Both the position numbers and the translations under genes were made by a program. DNA of 64,000 nucleotides. Origin: Numida meleagris (lineage: Eukaryota > Chordata > Aves > Galliformes > Numididae). Shown here in pieces: positions 39,801 to 44,921 of the stretch. The notes beneath the pieces are model-generated. The model searched no databases. It was given only the letters and a program-made list of their open reading frames with translations, and was not told where the DNA came from. How positions within the stretch are numbered: the stretch's first letter is position 1; each line of letters begins with the position of its first letter. The DNA is taken from NCBI RefSeq assembly GCF_002078875.1, contig NC_034412.1, positions 85,733,491-85,797,490 on the forward strand, written 5' to 3'.

Positions 39801-42800
39801 CTACAAATCCATTGTGTTCCCCAATCACGGAGTTATTTTGGGTCTGCTTTTTTATCGTCTTAAACAGAAAAAAAACTTGAAAAAAACTTCAACCAGAAAC
39901 TATGAAATCTGTGTGCTGTCACAGTTTCAATTCAATATGCTGCCATTTTCAGTGGCAAATGTTTTATGCAGAAGTTCCAATCTCACTACCTTAACTAATA
40001 ACTTCTTCAGTAAGAAATAAACGTTCTAGTATCTTGATCAAGCAAACCACTTAGAACTTGCTTTAAATATGTAAAAAAATGTATTCTTACTAGCATAGGA
40101 CAATTCTCAGCTATTAAGTCAGGCATATGATCCAGCGCTTGTAGCAGCCCTTCTTTTAACATGTATATTTACCTACTAGTGAAACGGAAGACAATCAGCA
40201 AATAACACACACTAAAAAATCAGTTAAATCCTCCAATTACTCCACTTTGTCTAGTACCAGAATGTTCTTCTGAACTACAAAACCACATGCAATTCCCTTC
40301 TCGGTGGATTATACATTATTAATTTCTAACTCAAAAGAAAGGAAGATGTGAGCAGCAAAGCTTACATCATATAAATACGGTGGGGAAAAAAAAAAAAAAG
40401 GAACCTGAGAAAATCTGAATTATTTGCTTTCCTATTTAAATTAATAAACTAATTCCTGAATGAGCCATAGCATAGGGCAAAGAAATTAGAGGCATCTCAC
40501 TAGATGACTGCATCAGTGCATGTAATTTCTTGGCAAATGCATCTTGTGGAATCATCTCTTGGGGAACAACATCCTCTGCCATGAAGGATGAGTCTGTTAC
40601 AGACATTACAGCGTCCATAATAATGCAGTGTATGAAGATGTCATAACTTATCTCCACTACACTTCTGAGAAGTAGCATGCTATTTATTATCTCCGAGAAA
40701 GAAAATGAAGACCAGAGTCTCAGAGAAGCTACACAATTTGTTCAAATCTACACAAAGTGTCTGTGGCAGCCAACCCTCAGATGCAGCTCCTTTAAGCAGC
40801 AAGAGACTCTAAGCATAAAGACAGTTCAAATATAGCTTCAAGAGTAGCTGTTGCAAGTGTTAGCAAATGTGCAGCAGTAATGGTAGCTTCTGAAAATCAA
40901 CAAGCTGTTGATCAACTTCAAGTAACATGGGTTTTCCACAAGGCTGGTCATCAGAGGGCGCTTCCCATACATCCTTATGACTAAAAGGGAAAGAGGACTC
41001 CTAAAATGATTCAGGGTAAGGTATGAAATAAGGTCATCTCACAGAGGCTCCTTTCCATACGAACTGCTTGGGGAGCCTAACTTCCAAGAGAACTTTCCCC
41101 CATGGTCCAGGATGAAGATGTCCCACTGACAGGTACAGAGAAAGGACACCACAAGTGCTTCCACCTCTGGAGGGCTGCATGCCAGGACAGAGATGCCAAC
41201 AGCATACATCCACAGCCAAGTACAGATGGTCAAGCTCCTCCAGCAAACTGAGATTATGGAGCAAAGCTCAACGCTACTCTGGGAACCACTCAGATTTGGT
41301 CTGTTGGGCCATCACCTCAGGTAAAAGCCCAGATGGGATTACTCTAGAACTAAACTGCGTCATTTCTTCTCTCTTCCCTTCCTCCCAAGTCAGAGTGCAA
41401 GTAAAAACCTGGGCACAGATACAGTCCCCTGCCCACCTGCACACACAACTCCTTGGAGTGCTCAGATTCCCACAGGTTGACAAGAGAGAAAACAGGTACA
41501 TACCTGTCACTTCCAGACATTTCATCTCTTTTTGAAGCCACAGATCACCTGTAATAACCTAAAGTTAATACAGAAGAGAGCAAGTATTAAAAAAAAAAAG
41601 TTTTCTTACATGTAGAACATTGCTTAGTTAAATTCTTAAGATTAATGTATGCTTTACAGTTAGAATCCTATTCCATAAAGCCTTGAGTTTCCAAAATTAA
41701 CTAGTCCAAGAGACACAACACTGGTTTGTCAAGCAGTATGAGTGCTGCTGCACCGTCATAAGGGTAAGCACACCTGGGACTCTGGTTGTATTTACACTCA
41801 GTATTACGAGGCTGAGACTGCACAACAGCAGAGCAGAAGCGTTTGATATGAAGTACAAGTTTGTTCTTAAACAATAATTCTTCTTGTTTTCAAATGCAGA
41901 ACCGAGGACACAGGCAAATCTCATTGCAGGAGCAGCAGGAATCAGTTCATACTGAATAAACAAGCCCTCACAGATCTAAAGAGACCACAGGCTAAAAACT
42001 GTAGCTTATGAGACTCCTTCCTGTGCCCAGACCATGGAGATTGTTACAGAAATGGCAGCTCTAAGACTTCAATAAAAGAAACTAATGCTTTATGATGTCC
42101 AGTGTTTTGATCAAGATGGAGCAGTCACACAAACAAGCTCTCATTCAATAAAAATGGTTCCCTGGGAGAGAAAATACAGTTATGAGAGCCAGCTGATTAT
42201 TCCAAGTTTGCTGAACAGTGTGACCTGCACTTGCTGTTTCTATATGCTCCCAAGCACTGCGTGTAAGTAGTGTTAGTCCTGACATACAACAACACCATTA
42301 TTATAGTAGAGCAAGTAAGGGGCAATTTTATTCTTTACCAGCTTGAGAAATTCATCACCTTGATTACTGCCACAGCTGCAATGTCTGTTAACCTTTTGTG
42401 AAAACAGTTCTTACTTCAGATTGGGCACCTTCCCTCACCATTTCAGAAAACTCAAAACATCTCAGCATTTTTAAGCAGAAAATAAGCACATGCAGCTCTC
42501 TGAGCCCTGGGATGCAGCTCTGGGACACATCAGGCACTGAGCTCTTCGCTGGGCACTATCTGTGTATCTCCAACCATCCAGCTGTACAGGTCCTCCTGCA
42601 TAACTAAATTATTGTATCTCTTACTCCAGCACTAATTTCTTTTCATTAGTTAAACAATCTAGATGACCCTGACTTTTGACTATCCAAGAGCACCAAAAGA
42701 ACACAAAACTCCATCAGGAATCTTAATTTTTTTTTCTGGTGATGATTTATACATACATATACACACTTGAATTTGTCATATATGCATACGGACATACAGC

Positions 42801-44657
42801 AATAGAAATAACATTAAAAGAGCAAAAACATTAAAAGAGCAAAAAACCTTTGCCAGATATTTCTAGAACAGTTTGTCTGCATTGACAAAATGTGTACCAG
42901 TGCAGTAAATGGCTGTAATTACACTATTTTCATCACTGATGAAAATACAAGAACACAGGAGGATGGTCTGTTAAGTGTTAACATAAATCCTGTTCATAAA
43001 TACAAATCCTAAATATGACTCTTTTGCAATATATGGAGTGAACATTAAATGTCAACAGTTTCTTTTTAAACAAACCCGTAACAAAAGCAGACAAACAGCA
43101 GTCTAAACATGCATAAATGAGTGCAGCAAAGGCAGCTCATTAGCTAAGCCTGCTGCCTAGGCAATTAGTGTACAAATGACTCAGGATTTCCAGAGACTCC
43201 AGGCATTCATTCATCTGTGGTTTTACAACAGATCATGCACTAAATCTACGGTGGTTTTGTGCCCATTTGCATCAACTGTGAATGGCACCACAACACTCCT
43301 TGCTCCTTGTTTTTCTTTCTGCCTTATTCTGCTCTTCTCAATACTCTGCTCTGGAAAACTGAATCTGAATATTCATCTCTTTTCTTCCAGTCAATGCAGA
43401 GAACATCCACAATACCAGAGGGCACCATGAGGAGCTCCACATCAGCAAGCAGAGCCCAGCACCAACCCTATGGGACGGTGCTACCATCATGCTTCACAGG
43501 TAATTAATTGAATGCAGCCAAACTGCCAGGATGCATTTCCCTACGTTTTACATTGTCTTTCTGGGTGAAAAATAAGGGTTGGGTTTGTTGGTTTGTTTTC
43601 TTCATTTTCCACTGCTGCTGTTTCCTGCCTATAAAGTTTTTGTAATCAAAACGCAAGACAGAATCACAGAACTAATAAGATCATCTAGCCCAGCCATCGA
43701 CTCATGCCTGTGACCGCTCTAGCCCACGTCACTCAGTGTGACATCTACCCTTTTCCTGAACTCCTCCAGGAACAGTACTCCACCACCTTCCTGGGCAGCC
43801 TATAGCTAACAGCTTGTGACTCTCTCCATCCCCCACAACACATTCACTGGTATTCACCACAAAGAACTACGCTGGTGCAGTTTCAGACAGCTAAACAACT
43901 ACCTAGAGAGAAAAATAAAAGCCGTATCTTAAACCACTAATGGTGTTCCTAATAGCAGGCTGACACCAGTGGGTAAAATCACTCTTATTCAATATAAAAA
44001 TCAAACACATCCACTCAAGAACAGAGAAACAGAGCTGGTGTCAGCGTGTGGGATTTGCAGCACCCCACCACGCCATTCCTGGGAGCTACTCCTGCCCGTG
44101 GAACCAGCACAGCTGCATGTAAGCCCACCGTGGTGGGCCTGCGGGCCTTCCAAGTGCAGTCTGTGTTCCTCACAGCAGGAAGACAGGTGGCTGCCCTGTG
44201 ACAGAGCCCTAGCAGCACACGGTCCCCTGAGCCCTCCTGGCTTGAGGCAGAAGGGACGACCCTATGAACCTTACAGCCTTACTCCGCTGTGCCAAACCGC
44301 CTGGCACATCGGCCCCAGCACCTCGCTGCCCGCAGCTGTGAGCGCAGGGTCTGCTGGGAGCACCCTCCGCCAGCCCCGGGAGCGGGCATACCGCCTTACC
44401 CCAGCCGCCGTCCTCCCGCAGTGCCCCCGGGGCGGGTCCGGCACCCCGTGTCCCTGCGTGGGGCGCCGGGCGGCCGCCCCGAGGGGCTGAGCGGGCGCGG
44501 AGGGCAGCAGTGCCACGAGCAGTGCCACGAGCGGTACCACGAGCAGCCCGGCCAGCAGCCGCCCAGCCCCGCACGGCACCGTGCCGGCCCGCGGAGCGCC
44601 GCGCAGCCCTTCCGAGCGCTGCCCCGATCCAGGCCGGGCCTCGGCCTTCGCATCCAT
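1..44657 (-). CDS. EVC2: EVC2 (limbin), 5' portion, 14 coding exons, gene continues past left edge
   Basis: Single-pass membrane protein that pairs with EVC at the ciliary base and relays Hedgehog signals from Smoothened (known for the family; loss causes Ellis-van Creveld syndrome in humans). Exons in transcript order: 44657-44400, 41558-41504, 33634-33474, 32944-32879, 29289-29103, 27144-27035, 25923-25861, 22533-22399, 19442-19291, 11278-10954, 8342-8103, 6629-6454, 955-796 and 240 to the edge. They join in frame into about 776 residues. Seen: signal peptide (about residues 34-56), an ectodomain with NxT/NxS sites, one membrane segment (about 311-331), then a long charged helical, coiled-coil-like cytoplasmic part. 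All introns are GT-AG and the phases agree. Human EVC2 is about 1,300 residues, so roughly 40 percent lies outside. It is divergently paired with EVC 90 bp away. The identity is very secure; the least certain pieces are the start codon and exon 2. Confidence 0.95.
241..795 (-). other. EVC2: EVC2 intron 13
   Basis: 555 bp, AT-rich, with a 15-T run at 589-603. Nothing else supported. Confidence 0.8.
796..955 (-). CDS. EVC2: EVC2 exon 13
   Basis: 160 bp, phase 2 to 0. Reads [20 protein letters not shown] then [25 protein letters not shown], matching human LLERAQTEVFSIKQKLDNDL and [10 protein letters not shown]. Acceptor ACTGTTATTACAG, donor GTAATT. Highly charged helix. Confidence 0.96.
956..6453 (-). 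other. EVC2: EVC2 intron 12
   Basis: 5.5 kb of AT-rich unique-looking sequence. Short self-complementary AT tract near 4392-4430 (two ATTTTAAAAT palindromes) and a C12 run at 6324-6335. No exon, RNA gene or recognisable transposon seen. Confidence 0.75.
6454..6629 (-). CDS. EVC2: EVC2 exon 12
   Basis: 176 bp, phase 0 to 2. Reads [20 protein letters not shown] then [10 protein letters not shown], matching human NVEELMDFFQASKRYHLSKR FGHREYLVQ. Acceptor TTTCCTGTAG, donor GTAAAT. Too interrupted by introns to stand out as a long open frame. Confidence 0.95.
6630..8102 (-). other. EVC2: EVC2 intron 11
   Basis: 1.5 kb. I see no repeat family or conserved coding signal. Short open frames near 7300-7790 on both strands have no recognisable product. 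Confidence 0.75.
8103..8342 (-). CDS. EVC2: EVC2 exon 11
   Basis: 240 bp, phase 0 to 0. Contains [20 protein letters not shown] and [20 protein letters not shown], matching human LLRTLHGLEQEHLRKSLALQ and HRQLAVFQRNELHSIFFTQI. Acceptor TTCTCTGCAG, donor GTAATA. Confidence 0.96.
8343..10953 (-). other. EVC2: EVC2 intron 10
   Basis: 2.6 kb. Holds a 141-codon plus-strand open frame at 9021-9446 with no recognisable domain; otherwise nothing seen. Confidence 0.75.
10954..11278 (-). CDS. EVC2: EVC2 exon 10
   Basis: 325 bp, the largest exon seen, phase 2 to 0. Reads [20 protein letters not shown], then a long helical stretch with [18 protein letters not shown] and [18 protein letters not shown], nearly identical in pattern to human. 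Strongly charged, coiled-coil-like. Acceptor GTCTCTCTACAG, donor GTAAGT. Confidence 0.96.
14864..15480 (-). pseudogene. Retroposed-transcript-like segment with AATAAA and A17 tail
   Basis: On the minus strand an AATAAA (14903-14908) is followed 22 nt later by a run of 17 A (14864-14880), the layout of a reverse-transcribed mRNA 3' end. The upstream minus-strand sequence is less AT-rich than its surroundings and keeps an 86-codon open frame (15206-15466), whose product I do not recognise. The 5' boundary is a guess; no target-site duplication was established. It could also be a chance A run near AATAAA. Confidence 0.35.
17725..18005 (-). pseudogene. Second retroposed-transcript-like segment with AATAAA and A17 tail
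   Basis: On the minus strand AATAAA (17764-17769) is followed 22 nt later by 17 A (17725-17741). The sequence just upstream has a short open reading with [20 protein letters not shown], not recognised. The 5' limit is unknown and no target-site duplication was confirmed. Same orientation and same intron as the segment ending at 14864. Confidence 0.35.
19291..19442 (-). CDS. EVC2: EVC2 exon 9
   Basis: 152 bp, phase 0 to 2. Reads [20 protein letters not shown] then [13 protein letters not shown] and MLQALEE, matching the juxtamembrane human region YESKLEPLPFTSADG, LNDQMIDILSSED and MLQALEELE. Acceptor CTTTTTTAG, donor GTAAGA. Confidence 0.94.
19641..20013 (-). mobile_element. Solo LTR of an endogenous retrovirus
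   Basis: 373 bp bounded by TG and CA and flanked on both sides by the 6-bp direct repeat TTGTTT (19635-19640 and 20014-20019; AAACAA on the minus strand). In minus orientation it has a TATATAA box (19774-19780) followed by AATAAG (19752-19757), which sets the transcriptional direction the same as EVC2. No internal viral genes are attached, so it is a recombined solo LTR. The 6-bp duplication suits class II-like avian retroviruses; the family is not named here. Confidence 0.75.
19688..19751. repeat. 16-bp tandem array, 4 copies, inside the LTR
   Basis: CAGAATAGCAAGTTCT repeated four times without mismatch. It lies immediately after the AATAAG of the LTR in its own orientation, that is in the R/U5 part. 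Perfect identity of the copies suggests recent expansion. Confidence 0.95.
20706..20982 (+). mobile_element. CR1 LINE, 3' fragment
   Basis: About 277 bp of CR1 3' end: GGAGACCTCCCGGTGGCC at the start, TTAGAAAGAAATTCTTTACT in the middle, and the typical end TTCCAACACAAGCCATTCTA followed by TGATTCTTT. 5' truncated. Non-coding here. Lies antisense to EVC2. Confidence 0.93.
21815..21834. repeat. Perfect 20-bp palindrome
   Basis: TCTGATGAATATTCATCAGA equals its own reverse complement. Located in an AT-rich part of EVC2 intron 8. Confidence 0.95.
22399..22533 (-). CDS. EVC2: EVC2 exon 8 (transmembrane segment)
   Basis: 135 bp, phase 0 to 0. Contains [20 protein letters not shown] followed by FILYR, a single 21-residue hydrophobic helix ended by basic residues, equal to human HAAGFFIAFLLSLVLTWAALF. 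The exon ends RSKNQ before GTGAGT. This places the upstream exons outside the cell and everything after it in the cytoplasm or ciliary base. Confidence 0.96.
22534..25860 (-). other. EVC2: EVC2 intron 7
   Basis: 3.3 kb. No recognisable repeat family, exon or RNA gene seen. Confidence 0.75.
25861..25923 (-). CDS. EVC2: EVC2 exon 7
   Basis: 63 bp, phase 0 to 0. Reads [19 protein letters not shown] followed by TE, matching human NRTQLKVLFSITAEENVT. Acceptor TTTCTCTCAG, donor GTAAAT. Last ectodomain exon before the membrane segment. Confidence 0.92.
25924..27034 (-). other. EVC2: EVC2 intron 6
   Basis: 1.1 kb, no supported feature. Short plus-strand open frames (26092-26730) show no recognisable product. 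Confidence 0.75.
27035..27144 (-). CDS. EVC2: EVC2 exon 6
   Basis: 110 bp, phase 1 to 0. Reads [17 protein letters not shown] through [15 protein letters not shown], matching human VGDAFAVSYAATL through LKLPAQLTFQSSS. Acceptor CTCTTTTAACAG, donor GTATTT. Extracellular; one NYT glycosylation sequon. Confidence 0.95.
27145..29102 (-). other. EVC2: EVC2 intron 5
   Basis: 2.0 kb with a 36-T run at 27810-27845. Minus-strand open frames at 27942-28139 and 28152-28349 lie next to it; neither product is recognised. Confidence 0.75.
27810..27845. repeat. Homopolymer run of 36 T
   Basis: Uninterrupted T36 on the plus strand (A36 on the minus strand). It lacks a nearby minus-strand AATAAA, so a retroposed tail is possible but not supported. 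Length is likely to vary between assemblies. Confidence 0.95.
29103..29289 (-). CDS. EVC2: EVC2 exon 5
   Basis: 187 bp, phase 0 to 1. Begins [19 protein letters not shown] and ends YRKRFLQ. It matches the human QTARIWLLVNNT to KKFLQ block, including the LLLLD-type strand and the NRTSEG/NETRDG loop. Contains NxT/NxS sites (NIT, NNT, NET) in what should be the ectodomain. Acceptor CTGTTTTCAG, donor GTAACA. Confidence 0.94.
30067..30112. repeat. Imperfect 23-bp tandem duplication
   Basis: Two adjacent 23-bp copies beginning ACAAGCTGTAAATAC and ACAAGTTGCACATAC, both ending TATGTTAC. Three mismatches. Confidence 0.8.
31890..32090. promoter_or_regulatory. Possible conserved non-coding block with homeodomain-type motifs
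   Basis: About 200 bp with many TAAT/ATTA cores (TTAATTATGAC, AATAATGACATTATAG, CTAATGAG, ATAATGTCAT) in an intron. Judged only by motif density; no alignment was possible, so this is a suggestion. Confidence 0.25.
32775..32799. repeat. Perfect inverted repeat, 11-bp arms, 3-nt loop
   Basis: TGTACCCATAC, loop TCA, GTATGGGTACA. Lies 76 bp downstream (in EVC2 direction) of the exon 4 donor site. Confidence 0.95.
32879..32944 (-). CDS. EVC2: EVC2 exon 4
   Basis: 66 bp, phase 0 to 0. Reads [19 protein letters not shown] followed by CAV, matching human EVQGTSENGVIFQKCALV. Acceptor TTTCACCACAG, donor GTAAGG. Part of the extracellular domain. Confidence 0.92.
32945..33473 (-). other. EVC2: EVC2 intron 3
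   Basis: 529 bp, AT-rich, nothing supported beyond splice sites. Confidence 0.8.
33474..33634 (-). CDS. EVC2: EVC2 exon 3
   Basis: 161 bp. Acceptor GGTTTTTAG, donor GTCAGT. Contains [20 protein letters not shown] and [10 protein letters not shown], closely matching the human ectodomain block TSAASSGPWAHSLFAFIPSW and KRESPITHRL. One base carried from exon 2 completes its first codon and it ends in phase 0, continuous with exon 4. Confidence 0.93.
37076..38347 (-). mobile_element. CR1 LINE, long 5'-truncated copy with decayed reverse transcriptase
   Basis: About 1.27 kb in minus orientation. The 3' end is at 37076 (repeats of TTCTATGATTCTATG type on the minus strand). Minus-strand frames keep reverse-transcriptase motifs: [27 protein letters not shown] and SGVPQG in the frame 37866-38360, and FADDTKLGG in a second overlapping frame (37648-38073), so a frameshift separates them. 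The C-terminal motif [13 protein letters not shown] is in a third segment (37173-37364). Broken and not able to move by itself. Sense to EVC2. Confidence 0.95.
38346..38386. repeat. AT/ACAT microsatellite
   Basis: ATAT and ACATATAT runs directly at the truncated 5' end of the CR1 copy. Confidence 0.85.
38387..38440. repeat. Perfect inverted repeat, 25-bp arms, 4-nt loop
   Basis: Left arm 38387-38411 and right arm 38416-38440 are exact reverse complements around the loop ATTT. A further 7-bp match (ATTCTGT at 38377-38383 with ACAGAAT at 38441-38447) extends the stem after a 3-nt bulge on the left. Confidence 0.95.
41504..41558 (-). CDS. EVC2: EVC2 exon 2 (55 bp)
   Basis: The acceptor tract TTCTGTATTAACTTTAG ends at 41559 and the GTATGT donor begins at 41503. 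It reads [18 protein letters not shown], corresponding loosely to the human stretch with QDLPCMIWPKVECCHFKTA. It enters in phase 0 and leaves in phase 1, exactly what exon 1 (phase 0) and exon 3 (needs one carried base) require. Similarity is weak but the phase and splice signals are good. A second possible acceptor (TTATTACAG) lies 10 nt downstream, giving a 45-bp version starting at 41548. Confidence 0.75.
42811..42846. repeat. 17-bp direct repeat, 2 copies
   Basis: ACATTAAAAGAGCAAAA occurs twice in tandem. Confidence 0.85.
43660..43806 (-). mobile_element. CR1 LINE, short diverged 3' fragment
   Basis: Begins AGAATCACAGAACTAATAAG ATCATCTAG and contains CTCCTCCAGGAACAGTACTC and CACCTTCCTGGGCAGCCTAT, the usual CR1 3' words in reverse orientation. 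Diverged. Confidence 0.8.
44400..44657 (-). CDS. EVC2: EVC2 exon 1 (signal peptide)
   Basis: Start ATG (44657-44655) begins [10 protein letters not shown]; mammalian EVC2 also begins MD. Residues 34-51 are a leucine/valine-rich hydrophobic core ending in SAPAQP, a plausible signal-peptidase site after residue 56. A GTAAGG donor follows at 44399. The length of 258 bp (86 codons) gives phase 0. The exon is about 75 percent GC and lies in the CpG island. The hydrophobic core is encoded by a 12-bp tandem repeat at 44511-44546. ATGs at 44664 and 44653 are out of frame with it; the choice of 44657 rests on the signal peptide and on phase agreement with exon 2. Confidence 0.8.
44511..44546. repeat. 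EVC2: 12-bp tandem repeat in the EVC2 signal-peptide core
   Basis: Three 12-bp units on the plus strand (TGCCACGAGCAG, TGCCACGAGCGG, TACCACGAGCAG) encode, on the minus strand, residues 38-49 as [12 protein letters not shown]. In frame, so gain or loss of units would lengthen or shorten the hydrophobic core by four residues. Confidence 0.95.
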
Positions 44658-44747
44658 CCGCCATCCGTCTCCTCCCACCGCGGAGAAGGGCGGGGGGACG
44701 GGCGGCTGGGACCTCCTCTTTGGCCGGATCGGGTCAGGCCGGACCCG
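44658..44747. promoter_or_regulatory. EVC2/EVC bidirectional core promoter
   Basis: The 90 bp between the two divergent start codons. No TATA box. GC-rich, with one clear Sp1-type box (GGGCGGGG near 44687) and a YY1-like CCGCCATC at 44658-44665. Because the ATGs are so close, both 5' UTRs must be very short or each transcript must start within the other gene's first exon. A shared promoter fits the need for equal amounts of two complex partners (inference). Confidence 0.7.
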
Positions 44748-44921
44748 ATGGCGGCGGTCCCGGAGTGCCTGCGGGCGGTGGGGCTGCAGTTCTGGGCGCG
44801 CTCGCTGCGGGTGCTGCCCGCCCTGCTGGCCCCAGCCGTGCTGCTGGGGCTGCTGCTGGGGGCCGCCGCCGCCGCCCTGCTCTGCCGCTGCGCGCTTCTG
44901 GGGCCGCGCCGGCGGAGAGAG
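44748..44921 (+). CDS. EVC: EVC exon 1 (membrane anchor)
   Basis: 174 bp, 58 codons, phase 0. ATG at 44748-44750 in moderate context (CCCGATGG). The encoded N-terminus contains [25 protein letters not shown] and ends PRRRRE before GTACTG. Human EVC has [19 protein letters not shown] at the same place. Hydrophobic segment at residues about 24-46. Confidence 0.92.

Larger units (their letters stand above)
33635..41503 (-). other. EVC2: EVC2 intron 2
   Basis: 7.9 kb. Contains the long CR1 copy (37076-38347), an AT microsatellite and hairpin (38346-38447), and less AT-rich unexplained blocks at about 35000-36000, 40436-40678 and 40900-41300. Confidence 0.75.
41559..44399 (-). other. EVC2: EVC2 intron 1
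   Basis: 2.8 kb. Holds a short direct repeat of ACATTAAAAGAGCAAAA (42811-42846) and a CR1 fragment (43660-43806). The part next to exon 1 belongs to the CpG island. Confidence 0.75.

Noticed and set aside
41155..41535. 126-codon plus-strand open frame overlapping EVC2 exon 2, and the minus frame 41274-41525
   Set aside because: The plus frame has no recognisable product and is antisense to a supported exon; the minus frame is exon 2 read on through its GTATGT donor into the intron.
44209..44664. EVC2 starting at the ATG at 44664
   Set aside because: As a main start it lacks a signal peptide and is out of frame with exon 2 when the better acceptor is used. Kept only as a finding.
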